Positions 26,901-40,600 of a DNA stretch of 64,000 nucleotides are shown here, piece by piece; the stretch's first letter is position 1, and each line of letters begins with the position of its first letter. The position numbers were made by a program, and so were the translations under genes. Source of the stretch: Amblyornis subalaris (Eukaryota > Chordata > Aves > Passeriformes > Ptilonorhynchidae); contig JACAXG010000018.1 of NCBI GenBank assembly GCA_018881555.1, positions 1,239,325 through 1,303,324 on the forward strand, given 5' to 3'. The notes beneath the pieces are model-generated. The model made no database searches, was not told the origin of the DNA, and saw only the letters and a list, made by a program, of their open reading frames with translations.

Positions 26901-27835
26901 AGTGAGTACCAGGGAACTCATATGATGGAGGAGAGAGCTGCAGGAAATGTTTCAATCACTGCCTGCACCTTATTACACACATAATAACCCAGCCTAGCAC
27001 ACAAAGCCCTCTGAAATCAACCTTCACATGATCTGTCATTTAAAAATTCTGTATTTGTCAGACATGCCTTGATCCCTGCTCGTAGGCTGGCGAGGCTGAA
27101 GCGTCCTCTGGAGCACAGATGTGTTATTCCGTCGTATTCTGCAGGCACACATGGAGTACCTGCTCTGCGAGCAGCGGGGAGTGATAAGAGGCTGCCCGGG
27201 GACCAGCAGCCTGCTGTGCAAACACAGCACGTCTCCTGCACTTGCAGCCCTGTCTCCCCCTCCCTCACCATATTTTTTCGTGGGGTTGCAGCACTATCAG
27301 AGTCAGTTAAGCCCAAATATTTTCTAGCTACAAAAAAATTATTTTGGATCTCCAGGTGACAGTGTAAGCAATCTGATGAGTTTTCTTTCACAGCAGCTGG
27401 CCAGCAGTTTGCTGTTGAGAGAGAAAATGCCAGGCAACGACTCCTCTTTTTAATCTGCTCTGCAGCTTCGAGAATTGAAGACTTTGTTTTCTGTCTTCCA
27501 CTGAAGACATTCCTCCCCAGGTCCCAATCTCCTTCTTCCCTCCAGCAGCAGAAGCCATCACTGTACTCACTGGGAGCTCTGCCGCTTCCCTACTGCCCTC
27601 AGCCCCGTGGGGTTTTGTCTCCAGCCCCCAGGCATGGGCATGCAGGGGATGTGACACACTTCCAACGCTTCTCAGACAATGTTAAAAGATGGTGACTGGG
27701 ATCATAGTGAATTAACTTCAACCTCTGAGCAGTCTACAGTTCGGGTGAAGTTACCTGGGCAAGGATGGCAAGCACTTTGAGTTCCAGATTATAATACTGT
27801 GCAAGCTGATCTGCTCACCTCCACTTCTCTACTCC

Positions 27836-27874
27836 TGTGTGTCTGTGTGTGTGTGTCTGTGTGTGAGTGTGTGT
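27836..27874 (+). repeat. (TG)n microsatellite, interrupted
   Basis: A dinucleotide TG tract broken by TCTG and GAGTG interruptions. No element or gene is associated with it. Confidence 0.9.
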
Positions 27875-30800
27875 TTCAGGGCAGAGGTATGGCAATGTGA
27901 AAAACCCCACAACCTTTAGAAGGGAGAAGGGGTGGTCAAATGAATTACTGTGTTGGAGGGGAAAGGGAGACCCAGAAGAGCACTGGCTGATTCACACACA
28001 AATCAGCAGAGTCCGCTATCACCCAGCCAGATTACTGAATTATCCGTCCTGAACCTGGACAGTTTCCAAATTCTACATTGCAGATTCAGCTTGTCTAATT
28101 AAATGTGTTTCAGAGGCTTGCCTCACTGCATGCCTTCCCAGAGTTAGTTTGCAAAAAATGTAGGAAAATGAGGCAGCTACCACTCACACCACAAATCACA
28201 AGCACACTGCTGTACTTGGGAAGGCTGTATAACCACTGGCTGATAATTAGTTAATAGATGCCTCTATTAAATAGAAAAGTCAAGAATATATTCAAGGTAT
28301 TTGTCATCTCTGAGACTTGGCTGCAGATGCCATGTAAGGCTGCAGTTATTTCTGGTTACTCCTTTCAGGGAACAGCTCCATGTCCTCTAAAGCCAGGCAG
28401 CAGCCCCCTAAGGCAGAGTATTCCTGGAAATTTTCTTAGCTCCTTTCTCATACACCCACCCCTCAACAGAAGCTATTATCTGAATATCTTGAGTCAAAAG
28501 GCTTTAAGAGCAGGTCATGACTGCTGTACATATTTTGTAGGGGTCTTAGAGCTCAAGTAAATGCTCTCACCTGCCTTGGGCTNCACAAAACTTCTCTTTT
28601 GCGCTTCTGCATCACCCCTTCACACAGAAATTGGGCTGGTATGGTGTATTCTGAGGAGAGGAATATTCTGCAGTTGTGTCCTCCCAGGAGAAAAAGCATG
28701 TTCTTTAAATATAAAAGCAGATTTATTACATGAGAGAAAATGCAGGGTGCATTTTGTCACTATGTTTTTATTGCTTTCTGATCCAGAGGGAAAATATTTT
28801 ATTACAGCAGCAGTTGCCAAGTCAACTGTTGTGTCCCAGCCATCCCCACAGAGGGGTCAGCATGTCACCTGGATGTGGGCACAGAGGCTGAAGGGAATGA
28901 GAGCCTTTTTTAATCACATATCACCAGTTTTAATACAGCCCAGGTTTCCAGTGGTTATTTACAGGCTGGTTTATGACCCACTGTGACATTGCTCTGGATT
29001 TACTGCAGTTTTTAGTAGAGAAGAACTCACATGTTTCACTATTTTGTTATTCTCAACCAAAAGGTCTGAAAAGGCACTGAAGTTGGACTCCCAAATTACC
29101 GCAGTGCCTGTGCCTAGAAGTGATGGGAAAGGGCTGGTTGTCCCTTCCTCATCGCCTTGGAAAGAAATCCTGGTCATTTGGTCATTGTATCCTCTCAGAT
29201 TTCAGGATGTATTCACCAGGATTTCTGGTACAACCTCAAACAGGTGATGTGCTTAAGGACTTTTTAAAGCCCATGCCATAGTAGAAAAGCTTGGCTGGTC
29301 TGCCTATACCAAATTAATCCTTGAGTTGCAATTTGTAGCAATAGGTACAGGCACTTGCTGGAGCTTTACTGTTTACCTTCTTATTTGTGACCTTGTCCTC
29401 ATACTCAGCACTGCAAATTCTCTCTCTGACTCTTCCATATATCAGCCTGAAACAAGTCTTTTAAAAACGTGTGTTCTACTTTCTGTTACTGCAACCTGAC
29501 TCTGTAAGAATAAACCTCTTCCATTCGCAGATGACTACAGAGCGTATGTCCAGGGCCCTCCTGGGAGCTCCCCACGTATCCAGCTTTAGGAATTTATTGC
29601 CTTAGTATCCTTGCTTTGTTATTTCTTAGCACAAGGGTTGTAGGTGCACCATCATTGCTTCGGCACTGTTTCTGCACTTACATCTGTTGGCAGCAGCTCA
29701 CCTGGCCCAAGGAATAAGGAACTTCAGGCCCTTTCCTCTGAGCTGGGGGCATGGAGAGACAAGGACAGGTATGTCCTGCTAGGCATTCAGCAGCCACCAT
29801 AGCTGTGCTACTCCTGTTCTTGTGTTTGATGAGGTGCCAGCAGCAGCAGCAATGATGTGTTTTTAAGGGGTCCATCTCTTATCTGNATGAACTGAGGACA
29901 GAAATGCAGGGTGTTCAGTGTCACTTATGGCTCTGACTAGGATACTGCTGTGATGCTACCAGTAAGCCATTCCCCCACCATCCTGAAGCTCCAGTTTACT
30001 TAGCCCAGAGCTTGTGAGTTTGTAATTCTTTCCCCACTTACATTGAAAAAAAATGCCAGACTGTTTTATTAAACTCAATAATGAAAAAAAGCACCAAGTT
30101 TGGTCTCTTAGTTTTCTCTGGAAATCTCCTCTGCATGAACCAGGAGAATAAACTGAGACTTTGTTTTTATCCAAATTCTTTTAGCATTAGAGTTTGATCA
30201 GTATATATCGCTCTGTAGTGAATATGCTTGCTTATTACTGGATATTTCCTTCCCTCTACGTATTATAGAAAGCAATACTGTGAGCAGTAAAAGCACAGCA
30301 CAATCTATTCCTATCTGCTACTAGAGAAAAAAGCTATCCTTGCCCCTGGAGTATAGGCTTTATTCCGGGGCTGAGATAACTGGGCTTGAGAGAGCCCTGT
30401 GCGAGGAGAAGAAAGGTACAGCGAACAGCTCTTGGGCCATATCAGTATCAGAACTGCTAGTACCCAAGTCTGTTTAATTCTCTAGTCTTTTCTTTTTAGT
30501 AGTTGTTTTGGTTTTAAAATCACACAGATCACACAGGGAGATTGGAGATGATGGGCTCCATTTGGGAAAATAATTATCTATTGCTCAAAGTAGGCATGAT
30601 TACACACTGTTCCAGCAGGTACCTGTTTGGGGGGGGAAAAAGTGTGTGCAAGTGCATATACCACAAACACTTGGGTGTAGAGTCTGGGAATAAGGGCAGG
30701 AAGGGAAGGAGCTCATGGATGATTGGACTTTCTGACTGTAACAGTCACTTCAAGTCCTATTTTCTCATTAATTGACAAAAGGGAAGAGAGGTTGAGGAAA

Positions 30801-33757
30801 AAGTTGAAGTATCCCATCAAAGCATTGGGAGGCACAGCACTCAAAGAAGTCCTCTGGTGCTGGGAGCAGCTCCTGGTTTGGGCTGGGAAAGAAGCAGTGG
30901 GATGGCTGAGCAGAGAGCATGGCTGCTGACCAGGGAAGAGACTCTTGCCCTTTCTGATTAATTTTAGCATTCCGCTCCGAATATTAGAAAGTACATTTGC
31001 AACAGATGTTTCATGGGGAGAAACCTCTTTAATCCCTTCCCTCAGGCTAAATAGCTTTACAAAATCCTCCCCAGGGCTTTGATAACCCAGTAAAAATAAC
31101 AGCTGAGCTAGAGATGATCACTAATCTTGCTGTGTGCCTTCNATCACAAAATGGATGGCCAGTAATTTGTCACATGTAAAGGCTTTTTTGCTTAGATATG
31201 TTATGAGTTGCACTTCTAAAATCTCCTGATACAAATTAAGAAATTATATGATTGGCTATGTGCTTGGATCATCAAACATGAACTACTTCCAACAACCNCA
31301 AGATGAACATAGGATCTACCAGGATAAATTATGTCAGGGCTGAGAGAAGACTGAGTTAATGTGATTTAACCATCAAAATATAACTCCATAAGAGTAGAAA
31401 AAAATTTACTTCCATATCCCAAATTATATATTTATATTGGGATCTATTTTGAATTAATGCCTCAATCACTGGAAGCAAAAAAGTTGGAATTAGACCAACA
31501 CTGAGGAGTTTGAAAAATCCCAGCCCTGAAAACTGTTAAAAGACTTGTGAGCAACTAGAGACATAATGAGAGATATTATTAACATTTTTTGCTTATCTTG
31601 CCATACTTCCTGGAGGCCTAGGTCAGGACTTCGAGCTGGGCATCGTGCATGAATTAGAGCAGATCTCTTTAAATTAATGTAAAATACTATGTTTAGAAAC
31701 TGTTACATATTGAGAAATATGGTTTCTTTGTGCCTCCACCTATGTCTGTGCCATTCAGAACTAGTAACACCTTAAGTAGGGATTCTTTAGCTGGAAAATC
31801 AGCAGCAGAACAGGATCTGCCAAGAGCCAGGTACAGAATAAACCACAGGCTTTAGGCTCTGCAGCTTCTGGAGTCACACAGCTACATCAGCATCTAAATT
31901 GTTTCTAAACTTAAATTATTTTTTAAAAGGACGTTCAGTTTGCCTTTTATTGCATTGAGCTTTGCTGCTCTATGTAGGTCAGTGGCCAGCCTGTTGGAGC
32001 AAATAGTCCTTGATCTTGCAGAAGCCAGGCTGGGAAGAAAATGAAGGCTCAAGGCTTTGTTGGAGGGACCATGTCAAGTGGAGCCAAAACCTGTTGGCAC
32101 AGCTATTAATTATAATTTTAATTCCTGTGTTTTTAGAATGTCAAAGCCAGAGATGTGTCTGCTAACACTGCCTGTCTTTTGCAGAATATTCACTTATCTC
32201 CAGGCCCCGAATTACTCCATATGTCCCAAAATATTTGCTTTCAAGATTTTCCAGGGTGGACTGGGAAGACAGAGTCTGCTCCTGTCTGGTACATCAGGCT
32301 AGAACTGATTGCAGGACAACACGGCCACCACTATCAGTCCTTCAGCTGCTGGTTGTGCACAGCACTTCTTCACCCATGGCCTATGGAAATTATTACGTCT
32401 GGTTTTATTTGGACAACAGTGAAGGCATTTGATCCTTCCTGCACTGAAAGTGTAACTGCTGTCTTGGTTTAATGCCCTGAAAGGTGACCCCCTCCCATCC
32501 CCATCTCACCCCCATGCTCCCTGTAAGAGTACTTTTTAGTTTTCCCACATCATCTTCTGCTGTCTTTCTAGGGACTGCTGTGATTCCCAGCCCAGCTGAG
32601 ACTGTTCCTGGGGCAGAGGCAGATAAGTGCTACGTGGCACATTAGGAGAGCATGGAGAGGAGAAGAGGGCTTTCAGTTCTCCTGATGGAGGGTAGATAAT
32701 GGCAAGGGTGAGGCAGAAAATCTCTTTGTGGAAGGAGTGGGCAAGGGGCATGGGCAATTCTGCTACTTGAGGGACAAAAACAAAGTTAAAATGATTTTGC
32801 TGAGTACTGCAATGCTTCCCGGAAGGTCAGACACATCAGTGCAAGGTAGGCAGACTCTATAGATAATTCAAAACTTGCAGCATCAATTTCAATGGGATTT
32901 TGCAGTCTTAGACACCATCATGAGCAAACAAGAACACTAGAAAAGTTCTAAAAGGAAAGAAGATGTGGTCTCTGCATCTTACCTCAAGGAGATGCAGGAA
33001 AAATGTACTTCCTTATCATTCACATTCTCAGCTCTAAATATAGTCATAGAAATCTATTTTCTTCGTTTTATGCTGCTTCTCCCACTGTCTTCATCTTTTC
33101 TTTTCCTCTGTAAGCCCAATCTATTGTTCTCACTTGAGATCCAGAGCTGATGACTTGTTTGCTTTCATTGTCAAGTACTGCTTTCTGTTTCACTACTGGT
33201 ATCCTTCACTTGTACTTTGAAACAAAGGCACTATGCAAACAGAGAACAAGCCATGTCCTACAGCAAAGCATTTAAGGCTCTTTTGTGTGTTATNGTGAAT
33301 TGTCTTCTATCACCCCATATTGTTGACTAATTGTGAAATTAGTACTCTCTGCTATCCACTGGATTTGGGGAACCAGCACTTTCCAAATCACATTGAGGGC
33401 TTTTCCAAGCAAAAATCTTAATCCCCACGTCTTTCTGCCAAGGTCCAAGGCTTGATGATCAGATATCAGCATTCCTATAGCCAGACAGGAAGAGGAGCAC
33501 CACTTCTGATCCAAGTATAGCTGATTTTCGATGCTGTTTGGAAAGATCATGTGGTTATGAATTGTGGCACACTTACCAGGCCTGTACTTCTCTTTTTATT
33601 CTTGTATTCTTTTCTAGCTGTGTTTCAGTACTATGTACATTTTCAGAGATTAAAAAAAAAAATATTCAAGGGGAGGTGGGTATTTATGACAGAACAGTTG
33701 GACTGATTAGCCTTCCCAGACAGTACAAAAAACCTCCACACCATTCTGGTTCACTTT

Positions 33758-33860
33758 TAATTTATTTTTATTTATTTATTTCACAAGACTATATGAAGCC
33801 CAAGTATTTAAAAAAATTGTATTTAAAAAATTTTTTAAAACTTTGAAATAAAAAAAAACT
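33758..33860. repeat. AT-rich low-complexity tract
   Basis: TTTATTTATTTATT-type sequence is followed by repeated TATTTAAAAAA-like blocks and an A run. It is low-complexity DNA without a recognisable transposon. Confidence 0.7.
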
Positions 33861-36800
33861 TACAAAAATTGCAATAATAGACTCCACAGGATGGATAAAT
33901 ATACTAATAAGTGGTTTATATTAATTTGAAGATGATTCTTTCAAAGAGCAGGTAGATTTAGAAGAAAGGCTGAGGTCATACCAGCAGCTACGGAGTGCAG
34001 CAGCTGCTGGCCATCATTAAAAACTTTGGTTTAAAGATGACCTCCTCGAGTTACAGATGGGACAGCACTGTCATGTCTCAGTCCAGGCATGGGGTCAGTT
34101 CACAACAGGCTCTGGACATCATCTCACAGGACAGCAACCTTCCAGAGTGTCTGTGATTCTACAGTGCTCTGTCTTGTACTGCTCTGTAAGAGATGGCTCT
34201 GCCTGCACTGATTTCTTCTACACAAAGCATTTCCAAGCCCATGTATTGGATGTTTTCATCTCTGAGAGGCAAAGTATTAACGTGACCAAAATTACGATTT
34301 ACAATAGTAGAAGCCTATGTAAACCTACTTCCTCTTACTGTCATCTTGTCCAGACTCTCAGACCTCATATGTGAGGTGGGTGGTGGAGGTGATCCTTGTC
34401 TCCCCTTCCCATCTTGGGCTTAGCAGCCTTGCTTAGTTTTTTCTGAAACATGGTTATCACTACCTGCATGTTGCTGTCAGCAACTGTGTTCCTGATACCT
34501 CAGAGAACTGGTCCAGGGCTTCCCTGGATCTCTCTAAAAAGCCTTGCCTTAGCTTTCCTGATTACCTGAAACACTCCTGTGGAGGGGAACTCAATCCAAA
34601 AGCATAATTGCAGGAGGAGACAGACACAAATGGACCCTGGACTTGCTTGTCAGAAGAAAACACCATGCTTATTATCCCAAAAGAATGATTAAACAGCTAT
34701 TTAGAACTGTTGCACTGTCTCTTGAACAGCCATCCTTTCCTAATGAAAGGTATCAGGAAAATAAAATTATTTGTCCTTCTGCTGTCATTAGCACTGAGCT
34801 GTGCAGAGGACAGGCTGCCCGTGGAGAGATCTTTAGCTCATGCTTCTGTAGACAACATCCCCCAGAAAGGTTAACATTGCTTTGCTTTTATTGCTCTAAA
34901 ACTGGGAAGGCTGCAAAACCCAACCTAAAGCACAGCTTTGTTTTATCTGAACCCTGCTGCAAACCAGTCCATTAATAAAGTAATTGGGCATAGCCTGAGC
35001 AAATTGGAATCAAACGTTGCTTATATTCAGCTCCTAATGTGCTCATTCTCTGAGGGCTGAAAGACTGAGCTGCCATGCAGCAGGGCGGGACTCGCCAGAA
35101 AGGAAAACGTTGTGCAGGCTGGACTGTGAGCCAAAATAGCAGCCGCCTCTGTCGAGAAGAGGACAGTTCATTTGCTTGTGTTTGGGGGACTTTGCAGGAC
35201 AGAAATGCTTTGGTTTGTTATTTACAGAATAAACCACAGAGTGGCTTTCTGCTGAAAGGCTCCTTCACATTAGGGCTGGAAGAAAATAGGAAGGAAAAGA
35301 AGAAGGAAAACATGAAAAGCAGGTTAAAACAAGGATATGGGGAAAGTGTCCTGTCCTGCAGGTCTGCCTCACTCCGCTCTGCTGCTTTGGCTTTATCCTG
35401 CCCTTTGTTATCTTCCCTGCCTCTCCAGCTCAGGGAGCTGAGGCGATGTGCCTGCAGTCTGTTGGCAGGGGCAGGCTGTCAGCGAGGATCTGCTGCTGCC
35501 TCAGCACACGGGAGAGCCGAGAGTCTCCCTGCTGAAAGACCAGTGGGGCAGTACCCGGGTTTGAAGGAATCGCACTTATCCCTGCCAAAACCAGACTAAA
35601 AAAACCCTGCCCCTGAGATGATGGCTGGGAGCAATACCAGCCTAAGGAGTGTGTATCTTTCAGCACCTTGCGAATTTGGAAGGTAAGGTGGCACATGGCC
35701 AGGCACCCAGCTCCATGTTCAGACCATGTGTTCGAGCAGCAGCCCCAAGTTAACCCTGGAAGGTGCTTTCCAGCACCCTAAAACTGCAGCCTCGGTTTTC
35801 CCTCTCTCCTAGCCCCAGTCCCAGGCTGAGTCCCAGGCTGAGCCCCAGGCAGGGCACACATCTTTGCCTCCAGCTACAGAGCCCTCCGAGACAAGCCTAG
35901 CATCATCCATGCCTTATTTGGGATTTTTCATTTACTTTAGATCCTTTCCAGTTCCTCTACAGCTGCAGCTCTCTGTTTTCTCTTTCTCTCACCCATTTCA
36001 TTTGGGAAGTCAGTGATGGGAAGGAAGAAGTTGGTTTTCCTATGGAAAATTAAATACTCATTTCAGACAGCCCTGTTAGTACCTGCAGAAAGAGCAGCAG
36101 AGGGCACTAGGTCTTTGACCTTTTGCCTGTTCTGCAGATCTTACTGCTCAGTCTTTTAAACATATTAACTTGGCACGGACAGATAGGAAATCTCAGAGAG
36201 TATGGGGAGACTGAGGTCAGCACAGGTGAGGAAGTTAATTCAGAAGCACAAAACTGACTTTTGTGATGTATTGGTGGCTTCCAGAACATCTCCACCTGAA
36301 ACTGCTTGGTCAAAGCATCACAGACTTAAATTACAGAGTGGGGTTTGGAAATGAGGAGAAAGAAAGAAGTTAAAATCACTATAAAAAGGATTTTGCAGGC
36401 TAAGCGAAATAAATACTTGAACATTAAAAAGCTTCCAAAGCAAACCCACAATCCTGGGATTTCAAGCCTTCACCAGATTTAAACCCTTTTAGGTAGCGAG
36501 GCTAAAACTGTAGCAGTGACCTGCAGGTTGCTTCAGTCTCTCTGGTCTTGTACTTTCATCCTGGAAAGGAAGTTTCCGGTTTTCACAGCAGATCTCTGCT
36601 CAGCTTTCTTATCAATTTCTTTTCAGGAATCTTTTGTTCTCTCTGAAGACACCAGTCAATTGTTACCTAATGCTGCAGGGACCTACTTCTTTTTGTCATA
36701 AACGAAAAGAAAATACTATTGGCAATTGCATCTAAATAGAAAGTTATGGAATCAGGAGGGAAAAAAATCAGTACATTTATTTGGATACAATGGAAAGGTT

Positions 36801-37560
36801 TAAAAGACAAACTCAGATCTATTTATAAAATATTCTGGTGCCTATTCCTGCAGCATAATATGGTGTATGTACCTATTGATCACCTACTAGAGAGTAGCAG
36901 AGCTGTGTCCTTAAAAAAATGGAATTTTCTCTCTTTTCAGATAATGAGCACCTTCCAGAATGGAGCTGTGACCCAAAGGTTTGCATGTTGGTACAGGACT
37001 AGGAAAAAATTATTGACTAGGAAGGAAAAAGAAAGGAATTATTCTGGGGAAGAAAATGGCCTGAAAAAGCTGTAGAAGAGCATAGTCAATTAGTTGTTGG
37101 AATGACTAATTTCCAGGTGGGTGGATCTGAGCAGACTGCAGAAACCTGTGTAAAGCCCCAAGGCTCTGCTCCCGGCACGTGGGAGAGATATCTCAGAAAG
37201 GGACCCAAAAGCATGAGCACATCTGCAGGAGAGCTTCATGACACAGTCAACAGGGATGGCCCAGAGGAGGCCAGGCAAGCTCCAAACCTCACCTGGGCTG
37301 CAGTCATGAACCCTATTTTAGCAAAATAGAGAGCTTGCTCCTTCCCTCCAGATACCTGAGCAGAATTCAGCTTTTTTTTTTTTTTAAATTATGGTTTTTT
37401 TAATTTAAGAGCTTCTCTGAGCACTGCTGAGTGGTTAAGGCAGGGGAGAGGTGCCAGCACGACTTTCACTCTGCTGGTGGTGGGCTGAGCATCACCTGAT
37501 GTTTTACAGGGCGGAGTAGGAGACACCCCCTCAGGGAAGAAGATGAGGGTAAGAAGGAAG

Positions 37561-37622
37561 AAAAGGAAAAGGAAAAGGAAAAGGAAAAGGAAAAGGAAAA
37601 GGAAAAGGAAAAGGAAAAGGAA
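37561..37622 (+). repeat. (AAAAGG)n hexamer microsatellite
   Basis: Ten uninterrupted copies of the hexamer AAAAGG. The strand is purely purine, so the tract is a homopurine-homopyrimidine repeat that could form triplex DNA. The long Phe-Leu frame on the opposite strand is only a translation of the repeat. Confidence 0.95.
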
Positions 37623-40600
37623 GGGGAGGAGATGCTCCTCTCCTGCTCTGCTGACACCTCTTCGGCCTGTTGCAGAGAACATTGTCCAAGAGAGAGGACC
37701 AGACCAGTGACCATAGTTCTACTGCTCAAAGGTTTGGGAACTCACCTGGCAAAGAATATCTTTTCAATGATGCTGCCTGTGTATTTTGTATTAAATAGTT
37801 ATGGACTAAGGTACAGAATGCACCCTTACTGTGTATCTGGGACACAGACACCTGCAGTACTGGCTATATACTCCATTTACCAGGCTTCAGAGATGTGCTG
37901 CTTTTCATGCACCTTTTTCAGGCCTCCTCAGCCCCACCAGCCTCTGCCACGATGGAGGGAGTCAGTGTCAGGTGCCCTGGGCCTCCTGCTATTTAGTGCA
38001 CGCGGCTGGCGTGGGTGGGTTTCGCTCACGGAGAGGTTTGAACACAATTTCCCAGCTTTTACAGGAGCATTTCACAGTGAGACTGTTACATAAAAGACAG
38101 GTAACAACTCCTCCCCCTCCCCTGCCCACCTTTTGTAAGAAAACCAGCAGATAAAATGTATTTTGTGAAGAGCTTGATCTTGACACTCCAGGTCAAGCAT
38201 TGAAAGTGCACGTTTTCAGTGTAGGATGCTCAGAGGGCTTGGGGAAAGAAATCTCCAGTTTACAGCCCCAAACTGGTTTACTGGGGAGACAAACAGTATA
38301 CTTGACTGGATGAATTATTTTTTTCCATGAGCATAAGTGAACTTGGAGGTAAAATGAGGAATATTCCCAGCTAAAACCACAGCCTAAGTGACCACAAGTG
38401 ACTTCAAGGTAGGGTAACATTATGCCTGTTTTCTCCTGTATACACACTCAGGAATCAGATTTCAATGTGTAATTTTAAAAGCTGAAGCGTCTTGACAGTA
38501 CCCTACCAGATTTCAAAATGGCAGCTACAGATACTGGAGTATCTTGATCTATAGAATTGATCTGATGTTAATATGAATTTATATTTTTTCTGTATAAGAT
38601 AATAAAAATACCTATTGGCTGATTTGTCGTTTAGCTGACTTTCTCACCTTTAAGGCTTGCTCAAGTTAGAACTCATCACGGATGATGATTTCCCATATTA
38701 TCATTTGGGGGTAATGTATTTCCCCACATTTTTTCTTTTCCTTTTGGTTGACTAAGTCCAACGTGCACAAGCCACAGCTGTTAGCTTGTGTAGTCCAAGC
38801 TGCTCTTGATGTTGTCTTTTCCTTTCTATTACAGTTGCCTATACTGTTTCTTGAACTATCTTGTCCTNCATTATACATTTAGGCCTAGGAGTTGAGATTA
38901 AATGGCAGGTATAAAATCAGGTCTAGCATCTGTGTAGCTTGAACCTTGAATGACAAAAGTTTACTGGGGGAAGGAAATACACAGAATATTCTGAGTAAAC
39001 TGTAGGTTCATAGTGAAAATTAATAATACTGGGAAAGAAAATTAACAGATTGAAAGATACCAAAGTGACTCTGTTCAGATGCTCTTAGGTTAAATAATAT
39101 ATTCTGAAAAGTCACTTTTGTTCTATGGTAAGGTGGGAGCTATATGTTAATTTCTTTTATTCCTGGATCATTTTCTCTCTGAGGTGTCATCAAGTTGAGT
39201 TTTCAGTACTACATTGAAATGAATATTCATCACAGAGTTACAGCTTTTGAAAAATCTGTAGGGAAAAAGGGAAAAAAACCCCAAACCCCCTTTCTTCCTC
39301 CTCTTTCTGCAGCTCTGAACATGCACAACTCCCTCGGGTTAGCAATGCAGCCCACAGCATCCACGTGCTCTGGGCACGGGGTTTGAGCTCTCCAGGTGTC
39401 CCCTCACGTGGGACCGAGGGGTCTAAAGAGAGTCAACACAAGTGTAAGAGTTTGCAGGGTTGGGGTCTGCAGGAACAATGAGAACAACGGGAGGTAGTCC
39501 AGGTACTCCCTCAGGGAGATGAGGGTGCTTGAGCTCAGCTGGTCAGTGGGAACCCCTTGACTGGGAGGTGGAGCAGTTACAAAGCAGCTTCCGGCTGCTG
39601 TGAGCAGAACTGAAGATAAGCAGGGTAACCAATACCCTCAAGCACAGAAGAAAAACCTGCAGAATATCTGGAAAATGGGCAAAATGGCATTATGGGTGAG
39701 TGAAATAGTGTGGCTATTGGACACCAGGGGCAGGAAGTTTAGGAAATAAGAGTGAAATGTGGGGTATTGAGCAGCTCTCACCGCTCAATAGTGTGGTTTT
39801 AAAATTCTGATCGATAAAATGGAGTAACAAGGTGAATCCTTTGGCTCACAAGACAGGTGAAGCTTTTGATCAACATTCTCTTTAAGAGCTGTGTTTCAAA
39901 AGCAATTTCAGTGGGGTGGAGAACAACACCACAATAAATTGCACAGGGGGTTTGCAATTTACAAATAAGGGGAAATCCTTTCACAAGCATGAGACTGGGC
40001 TGGTGCAGCTAAACCCTGCCAAAAGCTCAAGAAATGGAGCCTCTGCCTGGCCCTTGGCTCTTGCTGCTTCCACTGCTATCACTGAAATGGGACATACATT
40101 ATTTGTCCNGACATAAAATTGCCATGATGTTATGAACACTTCTGATTTTTTTTTTTTTTAATCTTAACACAGATTCTTTACATTTTGTCTCAATAATTAT
40201 ATGTGGACTTTTGGGCTCAGTGAGTAATAAAAAGGCTGCATTTAGTGCCACATAGTGGTAAAAAAATAATTCCGGTGAGGATGGATATTCTGAAGCAATG
40301 CAGAACATTAGATGTTAAACTTGTAAAAGGAAAAATACATTTCAAAACCATTAGGATACACCAATCAACTGGTGATATGTATCACCAAGATTTCCTCACC
40401 TGAAGATAGCTTATACCACTAGCTAGCTAGATGTGCAAAATAGGAAATTTGAGTCCGTAGTTTAGAATCAACTTGCTTTGCAACAAGCAGAGTGCTTTGC
40501 TCATTTATAGCCTTGACAAAATAGTGAGGGATGTGATAGTGGAATCTGCCCTTGGAAGTGGTGAGCTGCACAGCAGCCATGGGGCAGAGCCGTGCTGGAT

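Larger units (their letters stand above)
18183..37560. other. Long gene-poor stretch
   Basis: About 19 kb without an exon I can support. Frames reach 174 codons (35075-35599), but none has domains, signal peptides or splice-consistent partners. It contains two short GC-rich patches and a GT repeat, listed separately. It may be intergenic or intronic. Confidence 0.55.

Noticed and set aside
28561..28986. 141-codon plus-strand open frame
   Set aside because: No family resemblance, an ambiguous base near the start, and no splice-consistent neighbours.
35075..35599. 174-codon ATG-initiated open frame on the plus strand
   Set aside because: It has a passable start context but no recognisable domain, leader or membrane span, no partner exons and mixed composition. 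Length alone is not enough in 64 kb scanned in six frames.
37389..37729. Phe-Leu and Phe-Ser repeat proteins on the minus strand
   Set aside because: They are translations of the AAAAGG hexamer array.
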